A DNA stretch of 64,000 nt from Candidatus Methanoperedens sp. (GTDB lineage: Archaea > Halobacteriota > Methanosarcinia > Methanosarcinales > Methanoperedenaceae): contig VEPM01000008.1 of the NCBI GenBank assembly GCA_012026795.1, positions 1 to 64,000 of the forward strand, in the 5' to 3' direction. The notes beneath the pieces are model-generated. The model did no database searches. It was given only the letters and a program-made list of their open reading frames with translations, and was not told the DNA's origin. The position numbers and the translations under genes were made by a program. Of the stretch, positions 27,224 through 35,616 are shown in pieces. The number at the start of each line of letters is the position of its first letter. Position 1 is the first letter of the stretch.

Positions 27224-27982
27224 ATGAAATTTAAGATCAAGAGATTCGATGGGGAGAACTCTAAATATGAGATATTTGAAGTAAAACCAAATACTCAGAT
27301 GTCCGTGCTGGAGGCGCTTTTCCAGATACAGGATGAGACTGACAGCACCCTGGCATTCAGGTATTCATGCCGCGGAGCAGTATGCGGTTCATGTGCTATG
27401 CTGATAAACAAAAAGCAACGGCTTGCATGCCGTACCCAGGTATCTGAAATTGCTGATGAGAAAGTGCTAACGATCTCACCATACGGCCCTCTTGCAAAAC
27501 CGGAATTTAAGTCAGGGGATGAGATCCTGATAGAACCCTTACCGAACCTTCCTGTTATCAAAGATCTGGTAGTTGATATGAAGCCTTTTTTCAAACATTA
27601 TGAATCAGTTGAACCCTGGTTCGGTGCTGAGAATACAACCCGGCAAGAGAACCTGATGTCGCAGAAGGACACAAAAAAAGTTGATAGATACGCCTCCTGT
27701 ATCCTTTGTGGTCTTTGTTACGGCGCATGTCCTGTTTCTACCAGAGATAGAGACTACCTGGGGCCTGCCGCACTTGCAAAAGCATGGCGGTTCTATATAG
27801 ACCCACGATTTCCGGATCGCCAAAAAATGCTACCAGGAGTAAACTTTACAAACGGCGTCTGGGAATGTGAACGCGTTTACAGGTGTGTGGAAGTCTGTCC
27901 TAAACAGGTGCCCCCCACAATTGCTATTACAGGATTTATAAGAAAAATAATCATGTGGAGAATTAAGAATATATTGAGGTAA
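27224..27982 (+). CDS. sdhB: Succinate dehydrogenase/fumarate reductase iron-sulfur subunit
   Basis: The product has a plant-type ferredoxin domain with the [2Fe-2S] ligands in SCRGAVCGSCAM and ACRT, then a bacterial-ferredoxin-like domain with CILCGLCYGACP and CVEVCPKQVPP for the [4Fe-4S] and [3Fe-4S] clusters. It transfers electrons between the flavoprotein and the membrane anchor. The frame is open to GTG 27209, but ATG 27224 (MKFKIKRFDG) agrees with the family. The anchor gene follows three bases later. No flavoprotein subunit gene is adjacent. Confidence 0.93.
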   Translation: MKFKIKRFDGENSKYEIFEVKPNTQMSVLEALFQIQDETDSTLAFRYSCRGAVCGSCAMLINKKQRLACRTQVSEIADEKVLTISPYGPLAKPEFKSGDEILIEPLPNLPVIKDLVVDMKPFFKHYESVEPWFGAENTTRQENLMSQKDTKKVDRYASCILCGLCYGACPVSTRDRDYLGPAALAKAWRFYIDPRFPDRQKMLPGVNFTNGVWECERVYRCVEVCPKQVPPTIAITGFIRKIIMWRIKNILR

Positions 27983-27984
27983 AT

Positions 27985-28326
27985 ATGGATAAAGAAAGAG
28001 CTTATGGCACAGGTATGTGGGCATGGCTGCTCCAGCGCGTTACGGGATTATTGCTTGTAATTTACCTGTTCATCCATATCTGGTGGGTTCATTTTTCCGG
28101 CGTGAAAACGCCCTTTGATTTCTTGATAAACACGCTTTTTTTACCAGGCCGGACAGCTTTATTGATCCTTTTAGTACTTGTGATCCCTCATGCGCTTAAT
28201 GGTTTTCGGGTATTTGCAATCGATTTTGGAATATCGGAGAAAGCACAGAAAATATTGTTCTGGGTTCTTACTGTTTTTGGGATTTTCTTAATAATATGGG
28301 CATATTTAAGCAGGTTCTCACAATAA
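27985..28326 (+). CDS. Succinate dehydrogenase membrane anchor (cytochrome b type)
   Basis: The 113-residue protein has three membrane helices (about 18-38, 55-75, 88-108) and the SdhC/D-like start WAWLLQRVTGLLLVIYLFIH, where the His at the end of helix 1 and another in VIPHALNG (helix 2) are likely haem ligands. It would anchor the SDH/FRD complex and pass electrons to or from menaquinone or methanophenazine. A second anchor protein, usual in four-subunit complexes, is not present here. Confidence 0.85.
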   Translation: MDKERAYGTGMWAWLLQRVTGLLLVIYLFIHIWWVHFSGVKTPFDFLINTLFLPGRTALLILLVLVIPHALNGFRVFAIDFGISEKAQKILFWVLTVFGIFLIIWAYLSRFSQ

Positions 28327-28389
28327 GAAGATTTCAACCAAACTATATATAATAGACATATACATAATATTGATTGTGGAGGTTAATTT

Positions 28390-28620
28390 ATGCAACAAGA
28401 AGAAGCAAAAGAAATAAAAGATATACAAAATATGCTCAGTGAAATGACCGCTAAATTTGAAGACAGATATAATGAACTATCTGAATCAATAAAGAAAACG
28501 GTCATGGAGAAAAAAGAATCTGCTGAAGCGAAGGTGAATAAAAACCCTCTTGCTTATGTGGTAGGAGCATTCGTGGGCGGGGTATTTGTGGGTTGCCTGC
28601 TCGGAAGGGGAAAAAGTTAG
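28390..28620 (+). CDS. Small DUF883/YqjD-like membrane-tethered protein
   Basis: The 76-residue protein has a long charged coiled coil (residues 1-48) and a glycine-rich C-terminal membrane segment (YVVGAFVGGVFVGCLLGRG). This is the layout of YqjD/ElaB-type proteins that tether to the membrane through the C-terminus. GGAGG lies a few bases before the ATG. Its stop codon shares one base with the next start. Confidence 0.7.
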   Translation: MQQEEAKEIKDIQNMLSEMTAKFEDRYNELSESIKKTVMEKKESAEAKVNKNPLAYVVGAFVGGVFVGCLLGRGKS

Positions 28621-28829
28621 TGCGGCAAAGTATAACAGATTTTCTTTCCGGTCTAAGAAAAAAGTTATTTATTTCCGGGGTTGCGATTTCACTCGTAGCC
28701 ACAGGTTTTTTCCTGACACTCTGGGGAATTGCATCAGCAATTGATGCGATATTCACTATGCAAGGTATTGGATTTATATTGATAGGTTTAATCGGGGTGT
28801 TGGCAGGAGCGCTAATATATAAAAAATAG
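28620..28829 (+). CDS. Small two-helix membrane protein
   Basis: Starting at GTG 28620, which overlaps the previous stop by one base, the frame gives 69 residues with a basic N-terminus and two hydrophobic helices (about 17-37 and 42-64). The pairing with a YqjD-like gene resembles yqjD-yqjE in bacteria, although homology is only suggested. A TTG at 28593 would give a 78-residue form, but AAGGGG before the GTG favours the shorter one. Confidence 0.65.
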   Translation: MRQSITDFLSGLRKKLFISGVAISLVATGFFLTLWGIASAIDAIFTMQGIGFILIGLIGVLAGALIYKK

Positions 28830-28972
28830 AATGTAAAAAAATACCGTGCTGTTTTTGAATCGCAGGGTTTTTTATTAACCCATATTTGTACTGCTGCCGA
28901 TAAAACTATATTGTGTTCAGACCATTTGCTGCAAAAGGTGATGGTAATATAGCGCATCAGAAAAGGGAAAAT

Positions 28973-29545
28973 ATGATTAAAACAGTTTGTGTCTTCAGTT
29001 CATCAAGTTCAGCAGTAAATTCTGTATACCGCGATACAGCCATAGACCTGGGAAAAAGGCTCGGTCAGGAAGGTTTTGATTTAACTTTCGGTGGAGCCGA
29101 TGTAGGGTTAATGGGAATTATCGCAAGATGTGCGCAAAACCACGGAGCAAAAGTTACTGGCGTAATCCCCAGGTCACTGGTAGAGAAGGGCATTGCGTAT
29201 CAAACTGCCGATGAGCTAATAACATCAAATAATTTGCGTGACAGGAAGGAGATCATTGAATCAAAGTCTGATGCGTTTATCGCATTGCCTGGTGGTTTTG
29301 GGACGATGGAAGAAATTATGGAGATACTTACTCTAAAGCAGCTCCAGCTTCATAATAAACCGATTGTTTTCATAAATACGAACGGCTACTATGATAATCT
29401 GATAGCTCAGTTTGAAATTGGTTACCAGGAGAATTTTGCGAAAAAGGATTTTAAAGAACTATACTATGTTTCAAAATCCGCCCAGGATGCGATAGATTAT
29501 ATAAAACGATATGCTCCGAAGCAATTGCCAGGCAAGTGGTTTTGA
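28973..29545 (+). CDS. LOG family protein (Rossmann, lysine-decarboxylase-like)
   Basis: The 190-residue protein has the TIGR00730 pattern: VCVFSSSSSA at the N-terminus, FGGADVGLMG and the hallmark PGGFGTMEE. Plant LOG enzymes hydrolyse cytokinin riboside 5'-monophosphates. Prokaryotic members act as nucleotide phosphoribohydrolases or have unknown roles. AGGGA before ATG 28973 selects this start over the open frame from 28913. Confidence 0.88.
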   Translation: MIKTVCVFSSSSSAVNSVYRDTAIDLGKRLGQEGFDLTFGGADVGLMGIIARCAQNHGAKVTGVIPRSLVEKGIAYQTADELITSNNLRDRKEIIESKSDAFIALPGGFGTMEEIMEILTLKQLQLHNKPIVFINTNGYYDNLIAQFEIGYQENFAKKDFKELYYVSKSAQDAIDYIKRYAPKQLPGKWF

Positions 29546-29570
29546 AAGTTATAACCAGCCCTTATGAATC

Positions 29571-30239
29571 CTATTTCTTACCCACTCCTACAACCCAATG
29601 TTTTACCGGATAGACTTTCACATTACCAAGACCAGCATCAGCAAAAAGAGTTCCTAATTCATCAACGCTTAGCGGTCCATGAGCCTCCCTATTATGGGCT
29701 GCGCCTGTCCGCTTGCCGATCCTCGTATTCCTGAAGTCTGTGACAATTAACCAACCACCTGGTTTCAGAACCCTGATCATTTCTTTTAAACACGACCCCG
29801 GCTCAGAAAGCTCATGGAAGACACCGTTAGATACGACTAAATCTACAAAACCATCGCTGAGTTTAATAGAAGACGCTTCTCCTTTGAGTATTTGAATCCT
29901 GTCACCGAGCCACTTTTTGTCTGCAACACTTACAAGTCGATGCAACATTTCTTCCGATAAATCAAGGCAAATTACCTTACCGCTTGTCAGCCTCCCTGCA
30001 ATCGCAAGGCTAAAATATCCTGACCCTGCCCCAACATCTAATACAACTTCATCACCCATGATTATACGAGAAACTTCGTTTAAGAAGGCAGATTTAAGAT
30101 CGCCTAAAAACATGATTTCAGACAGCCTTCTTAAAGGGCTGTTGAGGTACCAGGCTCCGATTCTTCCCCTCACGCCTATCCATTCGCTGCTGGTTTGCAC
30201 ATTGATTTCAGGAGGTCCTGTATTTATTTGCTGATGCAT
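29571..30239 (-). CDS. Class I SAM-dependent methyltransferase
   Basis: The 222-residue protein has motif I VVLDVGAGSGYFSLAIAG, the acidic end of strand 2 (VICLDLSEEM) and post-motif VVSNGVFHELSEP. The substrate is not evident. It is divergent from the HxlR regulator gene, with about 90 bp between them, so the regulator may control it. Confidence 0.85.
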   Translation of the reverse strand: MHQQINTGPPEINVQTSSEWIGVRGRIGAWYLNSPLRRLSEIMFLGDLKSAFLNEVSRIIMGDEVVLDVGAGSGYFSLAIAGRLTSGKVICLDLSEEMLHRLVSVADKKWLGDRIQILKGEASSIKLSDGFVDLVVSNGVFHELSEPGSCLKEMIRVLKPGGWLIVTDFRNTRIGKRTGAAHNREAHGPLSVDELGTLFADAGLGNVKVYPVKHWVVGVGKK

Positions 30240-30331
30240 TTTACTTATTCTCCTTTGTATTCTTTTTATTATTAGTATTAAAAGTAAACTATTTAGATTA
30301 GTAAGGGTATTGCAGTATAGTAATAGAACTT

Positions 30332-30655
30332 ATGGTAAGCAAGTATAAGATTCCAAAGAACGAGAAAATCGAAAAAGCAGTTCACTGCCTCAGTGAAAAA
30401 GGTTCCATAGAAATTTTGCACTGCCTGGAAGAGGGCGGAACCCTTCGATTCAATGAGATTAAACAGAGACTTGCTGGCATCAGCCCCAGAACACTGGCTA
30501 AGAGATTAAAGCAGCTTGAGGGTATTAAACTTATTAATCGCAGGGCATATGCAGAAATTCCTCCCAGGGTGGAATACTCCTTGACAGAGCGAGGAGGAAA
30601 ATTGGCGTCTATTCTAAATGAGATCTGGAAAATGCTCGAAGAATGGTATCTTTAA
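30332..30655 (+). CDS. HxlR-type winged-helix transcriptional regulator
   Basis: The 107-residue protein shows the HxlR layout: a helix start KAVHCLSEKGSIEILHCLEE, a recognition region RFNEIKQRLAGISPRTLAKR and a wing with RVEYSLTERG. Such regulators respond to aldehydes, redox or other small signals. It is divergently arranged with the methyltransferase gene. Confidence 0.88.
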   Translation: MVSKYKIPKNEKIEKAVHCLSEKGSIEILHCLEEGGTLRFNEIKQRLAGISPRTLAKRLKQLEGIKLINRRAYAEIPPRVEYSLTERGGKLASILNEIWKMLEEWYL

Positions 30656-30696
30656 TGCAAGAATCCAAGCATGAAGAGATATTATTTTTTGAATTT

Positions 30697-31188
30697 TCAT
30701 AGATTTTCTATTTTTCCATTCAGGATAGTCTGCCCATTTTCGAGGTTTAATCTCCTGAAAAGTTCAATGATCTCCTTTGAAGACCTGGTATCCATATTGC
30801 CCGTGGGCTCGTCAGCCAGGAGAATACCGGGATTGTTAGCAAGCGCCTGGGCAATAGTGACACGCTGTTGCTGGCCGCCTGAAAGTTCAGATGGAAGGTG
30901 ATTGATCCTGTTACCAAGACCTACAATCTCAAGTTGTTCCCTTGCACGCTGTTTATAACCTGTCTGCTTATTCAGCATCATCGGGAACATTACATTCTCA
31001 AGGGCTGTAAGCTCGTTAAAAAGGTTGAAAAACTGGAATATAAAGCCTAAATGCTTCAACCTGTACTCTGCCCTTTTATCCCTGCTCATATTTGTAACAT
31101 CTTTTCCATCAAGAAATATCTCTCCGGATGTAGGAACATCCAGCCCAGGGCAATACCTGGCTGCGGTCTCATTTCTTGATAAAGACAT
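30697..31188 (-). pseudogene. Truncated ABC transporter ATP-binding protein (MacB/LolD-like)
   Basis: The frame covers the middle of an ABC ATPase: GLDVPTSGEIFLDGKDV, the Q-loop IFQFFNLF, signature LSGGQQQR and Walker B ILLADEPTG with the D-loop. The Walker A segment is missing, because family similarity stops at the 5' side near 31155. The C-terminus breaks off after QTIL, before the H-loop. It is therefore a double-ended fragment without ATPase function. No permease gene remains. Confidence 0.85.
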
Positions 31189-31294
31189 GGCAAATAATCT
31201 TAAAAAAGAATTCCATGCCTTATGGAAAAAGGCAAAGCCACTGGATCAGAGCAGGTTTATAACGGCGTTCAAAGAATCGGCAGGGAAAAGGTAG
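31187..31294 (+). CDS. Short ORF of unknown origin beside ABC remnant
   Basis: A 35-residue frame (MANNLKKEFHALWKKAKPLD and 15 further residues, rich in Lys) starts at ATG 31187. Its composition looks protein-like, but there is no family match I can name and no strong ribosome site. It could be the N-terminal stump of a lost gene in this decayed patch. Confidence 0.25.
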   Translation: MANNLKKEFHALWKKAKPLDQSRFITAFKESAGKR

Positions 31295-31361
31295 TGAAAG
31301 ATGATTTTACCATCCCGTCTGCACTCCTGATTCAATTTCCTGAAATAAACAGGTTAAAAAA

Positions 31362-31406
31362 CTAGGAAATGAAGCATATATATTTTAACCTGTATTCTGC
31401 CCTCAT
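31362..31406 (-). pseudogene. Second minute ABC ATPase remnant
   Basis: The minus strand encodes RAEYRLKYICFIS, which repeats RAEYRLKHLGFIF from the nearby ABC fragment, and the flanking DNA (AACCTGTATTCTGCCCT against AACCTGTACTCTGCCCT) is also similar. It is a short duplicated piece of the same or a related gene, with no coding value. Confidence 0.6.
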
Positions 31407-31466
31407 TAAAAGAATTGTGGTTTTCAATGGAGCTACCTGTTGATGAGCTGTTTCCTTCCACGTTCT

Positions 31467-31622
31467 AAGGCCTTCGATGTTCTGGAGTTGCTCCCGACTA
31501 TGATATTGACCTTGTGGGGGTATGCAGCGATTTGGGGACAGGTAAATGCTGAATTCGGGAGACCATGTACCATACATGAACGACCATTGTATGTTCTACC
31601 GAAAAGGCACCGATACAGAGAA
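31467..31622. repeat. Dispersed structured repeat, copy 1 (divergent)
   Basis: This copy shares AAGGCCTTCG, GTTCTGGAGTTG, TATGATATTGACCTTGTGGG, GCAGCGAT, GAATTC followed by GGGAGACCA, and CGACCATTGTA with copies 2 and 3, but has more substitutions. The tail TACCGAAAAGGCACCGAT is shared with copy 3 only. It lies between the ABC remnants and the TumE-like gene. The open frames crossing it are not conserved among the copies. Confidence 0.8.
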
Positions 31623-31636
31623 ATCTTTTTTCCATG

Positions 31637-31840
31637 TTATTCAGGCATAACTTTATCAGAAAGCTCTTCAAGGATTTCATCCATAGTCATTTCTTTCGAT
31701 TTGTGCACGCCACTTTTATCATGTACATGATATGGAAAAGTAGATAATTCCCTGTGATGAGGTGCATTATCCCATCTGATTATGAATTCATCTCCTTTTT
31801 GCAGGTGATAGGAATATTTTTCACGCAAGAAAATTTTCAA
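31637..31840 (-). CDS. TumE-like (DUF6516) toxin-family protein, short N-terminus
   Basis: The 67-residue protein contains the core signature of the TumE/DUF6516 family: KYSYHLQ, IIRWDNAPHHRELSTFPYH and a C-terminal MTMDEILEELSD. Family members usually carry about 40 more residues before KYSYH, so this copy may be truncated or start at an unrecognised codon upstream. It overlaps the TumA-like gene by four bases, as in a toxin-antitoxin pair. Confidence 0.7.
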   Translation of the reverse strand: MKIFLREKYSYHLQKGDEFIIRWDNAPHHRELSTFPYHVHDKSGVHKSKEMTMDEILEELSDKVMPE

Positions 31841-32154
31841 GCATGAACTATTTTTTCGATCTCCATTAAACGTTCCATCAGCTTATTATATGTGTCTTTA
31901 TAAGCAAACCATTTTATGTATCCCCTGTCATCGCCCATTTTTCCTTCATTAAATTTTTCATAAAAAGTATCGGAACTCATCTTATAGTAGCTTTCAAATT
32001 CAGAGAGTTTACTTTCAATCTTTTTTATTTCATGTTTCACCATTGAAAGCTCTACTTTGAATATTTTATTTATAGTTGAATCTATGTACTTTTTCTCAAA
32101 TTCGAGACCATGAGACAACTGGTAATCCAAAACTTTAACAATCTCGGCACTCAT
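31837..32154 (-). CDS. TumA-like antitoxin partner
   Basis: The 105-residue, almost wholly helical and charged protein (EKKYIDSTINKIFKVELSMV, then heptad-like helices, then a YIKWFAYKDTYNKLMERL segment) precedes the TumE-like gene and overlaps it by four bases. The arrangement and size match the TumA partner of TumE systems. The assignment rests mostly on context. Confidence 0.6.
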   Translation of the reverse strand: MSAEIVKVLDYQLSHGLEFEKKYIDSTINKIFKVELSMVKHEIKKIESKLSEFESYYKMSSDTFYEKFNEGKMGDDRGYIKWFAYKDTYNKLMERLMEIEKIVHA

Positions 32155-32241
32155 AAATTAATTATTAATAGGCTTTCATATTTATAAAGTTTCCTTAATT
32201 AAATTTAACATGCGTACTAAAAATGATTAATGTAGAATTAT

Positions 32242-32355
32242 AAGGCCTTCGGTGTTCCGGAGTTGCCCCCGCTGTGATATTGACCTTGTGGGACATGCAG
32301 CGGTCGGGGGCCGGGTTGATGTGGAATTCAGGAGACCAGGCACCATAGCGTAAAC
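32242..32355. repeat. Dispersed structured repeat, copy 2
   Basis: The stretch carries the 5' hairpin CTTCGG-TGTT-CCGGAG and the long hairpin CCCCCGCTG...CAGCGGTCGGGGG with an inner TGATATTGACC...GGGACA part, then GGAATTCAGGAGACCAGGCACCA. It lies in the gap between the divergent TumA-like and VapB-like genes. The last section present in copies 1 and 3 is missing after about 32355. Confidence 0.85.
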
Positions 32356-32400
32356 AAAGATATACATATTATTAAACCAATATCCACATGGATGATTTAA

Positions 32401-32682
32401 ATGACTGACTTAATTCAATGTCTGCCTGAAAGATTATCAAAAAGAATGAAATTTTTCATCTCTATAGGTGAGTATTCGGATGAGATTGAATTCATGACCG
32501 ATGCAGTCCGCAGGCTTATTGAAACAAAAGAAAAAGCTACTGACCAGTGGACAATAAATTTTGAAGAATTGATTACGGATACCCAAAAGACAGATAAATC
32601 TGACCAGGAAATTCTCTTGCAGGCAGAAAAAGTCAGAAAAGATATCTGGAGAAAAAAATATGCAGGTAGTGCTGGACAGTAA
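32401..32682 (+). CDS. Putative antitoxin preceding a PIN-domain toxin
   Basis: The 93-residue protein has an N-terminal ribbon-helix-helix-like part (CLPERLSKRMKFFISIGEYS, then EIEFMTDAVRRLIETKE) and an acidic/basic helical tail, typical of VapB-type antitoxins. It overlaps the PIN gene by 23 bases, supporting an antitoxin-toxin operon. Confidence 0.75.
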   Translation: MTDLIQCLPERLSKRMKFFISIGEYSDEIEFMTDAVRRLIETKEKATDQWTINFEELITDTQKTDKSDQEILLQAEKVRKDIWRKKYAGSAGQ

Positions 32683-33082
32683 TGAGTTCCTGTTCGCGTT
32701 TCTTGCAAAAAAGAAAGAATGCATCCTTGTTTTACGTGCCTGTAAAAATATGCATGCTGTAATACCTTCTATTGTTCTTGAAGAGGTTTCTGAAAATATT
32801 AAGATGGAATCCGGTAAAGACCAGGCCGGAAAGGTCAGGAAATTCATTTCGGAATCGGGATGGTTCGAAGTAGTTGAAGATGCTGAAATACCGAATGTAT
32901 TGCTTGAAAAATACATAACAAAAGGTCTCAAAAAAGAAGATTCAGTGATCGGCGCGTTCACAGAATGGATTGGCGCAAAATACCTGATCTCGGAGAACCG
33001 ACACTTTTTAAAATTGAATGCAAAGGAATTCAAGGTACTCAGCGCAAAGCAGTTTTTATCCAGGTTTAGATTGACTGAATAA
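32660..33082 (+). CDS. PIN-domain toxin (VapC-like)
   Basis: The 140-residue protein shows the PIN pattern: an N-terminal LDSNEFLFAF (first acidic residue), a central IPSIVLEEVSENI, a conserved acidic EDSVIGAF, and a late ISENRHF in place of the usual TxDxDF. PIN toxins cleave RNA with a Mg-dependent acidic site. One of the late acidic positions looks altered, so activity is not certain. It is the second gene of the pair. Confidence 0.8.
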   Translation: MQVVLDSNEFLFAFLAKKKECILVLRACKNMHAVIPSIVLEEVSENIKMESGKDQAGKVRKFISESGWFEVVEDAEIPNVLLEKYITKGLKKEDSVIGAFTEWIGAKYLISENRHFLKLNAKEFKVLSAKQFLSRFRLTE

Positions 33083-33292
33083 AATTTTTCGATTATTTGG
33101 ATTATTCCGGCCTGCTTCCGTGATGCGCTGTTCTATGCAATCAATATCGCAAAAATGCAAAGCTGCAAAGCACTATTTTATAATAAAACAACGATTAATT
33201 TCCGGCGCGTCAACTTCCCCATGCAACCATCTTTTTGCTGAAAAGCGGGATAGGAAATAGTTTTCAATTCGATAGTATCATTTTCGCATGGA

Positions 33293-33453
33293 AAGGCCTT
33301 CGGTGTTCCGGAGTTGTCCCCGCTGTGATATTGACCATGTGGGATATGCAGCGATCGGGGGCCAGGTTGATGCGGAATTCAGGAGACCAGGCACCAAAAG
33401 CTAAACGACCATTGTAAGTTCCTGTTTTACCGAAAGGGCACCGATGCTGAGAA
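33293..33453. repeat. Dispersed structured repeat, copy 3 (longest)
   Basis: Segments: the hairpin CTTCGG-TGTT-CCGGAG, then CCCCGCTG pairing with CAGCGATCGGGG around ATAT-TGACC-ATGT-GGG-ATAT, then GGTTGATGCGGAATTCAGGAG, ACCAGGCACC, ACGACCATTGTA and ACCGAAAGGGCACCGATGCTGAG. It lies in a 629-base stretch (33083-33711) without a gene. I see nothing else recognisable in that stretch. Confidence 0.85.
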
Positions 33454-33711
33454 TATAGATAAACAGGATATTTAGTTGAATAACAGCTTGAATAAATAAA
33501 TCAAGTTACTTATTAAGCCCATGCAAATAATGGGGATTTAGTTATCGATTCCCTGCTCTGGAACTGCATGTATGAATATAAACTGCAATCGTACAGTATC
33601 GCATCTCTTTGTTTCTCTTTTTCAAAATCCCCACATTTCTTTTTTCGGAGCCACAGATGGTGAAGGCGGGATATAAGACAAAAAAATATTTATCTATACA
33701 AACTTCTAAAT

Positions 33712-35604
33712 TTATATTGTAAGATATTCTATTTCATTTTCTTCAAACCAACTTTGTGATATAACATATTCTTTTACCTTACTGGGCGCATTTGTATATG
33801 CAACAATAGCCAAGCTTTTTTCTGCTCTACTACATGTCACATAAAAAAGCCTTCTTGTTCTATCAATGCTGGTTTCTTTTCCTTCTTGTTCATTTTTTAA
33901 ATCTGTTGAAGATTGTGATTTTGCACCAAATAATTTTTCATAACTAAATAAAAAACCTTTAGATTCTTCATCGTCAAGAATTACCATTACACGGGGAAAC
34001 TCAAGACCTTTTACACCTTGGTGTGTGCCAAACCTTGATCTATCTGAAATATATTCATCATATGCTTCAATTTGACTAAATGGACTCGAAAGTGCATTAT
34101 CCCAAGCATCAATTAAATTATCTCTGTCTTCTTCACTACCAACTTGTTCTGAATCATCTTCAACAATTTTTTGTTCATCTTTTGTTCTGTTTGCTATCGG
34201 AAGCAGACTTTCAGGTATGTTGAATAAACCAGATGATGCAATAGTATAAAGAATATCAACTAACCGTGGATTCTCATCATTCTTCCAAAGGGAAAATAAT
34301 AAATTTACATTATTACTTGCTTGTTTTATTTGGTTAAGTTGATCTTCTTTCTCTTTTAAACTATTTTTACTAACTAAAGGTGAAAATTGTCTAACAATTC
34401 GAGCAAGGGTAAAATCATCTCCACTTTTTTTGGCTTTAATCAAAGGAAGGACCAGTTTAGTAAAAAAACGAAGTCCAGGAAGAGAGCCATCCAATAAACC
34501 GGTTCTTAGTTGATCTACCTTGTAAAGGGGCCCAAATAATTCTATAAATCCCATTCTGCGGGCTGCCATGTGATGTTCTAAGGTAAGAATTTTAACTTCA
34601 GGATTAGTCCCTGACCACAACTCATCACCAGTGATACATGACATTATTTCAGAAATCTTATTCTCCACTTTAATCTTATCAGTAACATCAGAGGAAACAA
34701 TAAATAATCTGACATGCCCATCTTCCTTTTCTGGTCTTGGCTCTTGTTGATGATCATCAACATAATTGCGTATTTTGTTTATTAATTTGATTATTCGTTT
34801 TGAGCTTCGATGATTCATTATCTTTGCTGGTTTTATCCAATCGTCAGGTAAATTTTGCCCAAGATCTACTTTACCGTCGTTATAAATACGTTGCATTGTA
34901 TCGCCAAATAAGCCCAATGAAAAATGTTTTCGGTTATTTAATTGTACTTTAAAAAAAGCCTCAATAAGTTCCTTTTTAGTATCTTGGCTTTCATCTATCA
35001 ATAAAATTGGATATTTTTTTGTTAGAATGTTCTGCATTAAAGATTTATTTATCAAAAAATTTGCACCGATATTAATTACCTCACTATGATTAAGGGAATC
35101 TCGACTTCTGTTATCCCCATTTGGATTATAAGTAAAGAGTTTTATATTATTGAGGCCTTCTAATCTCTTTGTCATCGTTTCTATTTTGTATTCTCTATCT
35201 ATTGCTGTTTTAGTACCTGGTCTCCCTTTTGCTCTTTCTTTTTCTAATTCTGCAATTTCGTTCTCTAAATTTATCTTAATCCACTTTTTTATATCTAATT
35301 GATAACTTTTTACTAATTCCCAGACAAAACTATGTATTGTTGATATAGAAAAAAGAGGATCATACTCTAAACGATGTTTAATTTCATCACATGCTGCATT
35401 AGTATATGTAATAACAGCAATCTGTTGACCGTTCAGTCTTAAGCGTTGTCTATTATTTTCTCGTATTTTAGATAAAACATTCACTAATGATCTCGTTTTT
35501 CCTGAACCGGCACCTGCAAAAAGAAAAAAACTCAATGGATTATCTAAGTCTAGACAACTATAAATCTTTTCATCAATATCGTTATCATTAATACTAAGAG
35601 CCAT
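33712..35604 (-). CDS. gajB: Gabija protein GajB, UvrD/Rep-like helicase
   Basis: The 630-residue superfamily 1 helicase has Walker A AGAGSGKT (residues 30-37), an early motif VITYTNAACDEIKHRL, Walker B ILLIDESQDT, and a C-terminal GTHQGVKGLEFPRVMVI and RRLFYVTCSRAEKSLAIV (motifs V and VI). In Gabija it senses DNA ends or nucleotide depletion and activates GajA. It lies 12 bases after gajA. Both genes are clearly richer in A and T than the flanking operons. Confidence 0.93.
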   Translation of the reverse strand: MALSINDNDIDEKIYSCLDLDNPLSFFLFAGAGSGKTRSLVNVLSKIRENNRQRLRLNGQQIAVITYTNAACDEIKHRLEYDPLFSISTIHSFVWELVKSYQLDIKKWIKINLENEIAELEKERAKGRPGTKTAIDREYKIETMTKRLEGLNNIKLFTYNPNGDNRSRDSLNHSEVINIGANFLINKSLMQNILTKKYPILLIDESQDTKKELIEAFFKVQLNNRKHFSLGLFGDTMQRIYNDGKVDLGQNLPDDWIKPAKIMNHRSSKRIIKLINKIRNYVDDHQQEPRPEKEDGHVRLFIVSSDVTDKIKVENKISEIMSCITGDELWSGTNPEVKILTLEHHMAARRMGFIELFGPLYKVDQLRTGLLDGSLPGLRFFTKLVLPLIKAKKSGDDFTLARIVRQFSPLVSKNSLKEKEDQLNQIKQASNNVNLLFSLWKNDENPRLVDILYTIASSGLFNIPESLLPIANRTKDEQKIVEDDSEQVGSEEDRDNLIDAWDNALSSPFSQIEAYDEYISDRSRFGTHQGVKGLEFPRVMVILDDEESKGFLFSYEKLFGAKSQSSTDLKNEQEGKETSIDRTRRLFYVTCSRAEKSLAIVAYTNAPSKVKEYVISQSWFEENEIEYLTI

Positions 35605-35616
35605 CGATTTTTTTCC

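Noticed and set aside
30332-30655. HxlR-type regulator as controller of the ABC fragment
   Set aside because: The ABC piece is non-functional, and the regulator is convergent with it and divergent from the methyltransferase, which is the better candidate target.
31362-31577. A 71-residue minus-strand ORF across repeat copy 1
   Set aside because: Most of it is repeat DNA; only the last 14 residues resemble the nearby ABC fragment, so it is a chance fusion frame.
33235-33417. A 60-residue ORF across repeat copy 3
   Set aside because: The frame is not kept in the other two repeat copies, and the sequence is explained by paired hairpin arms.
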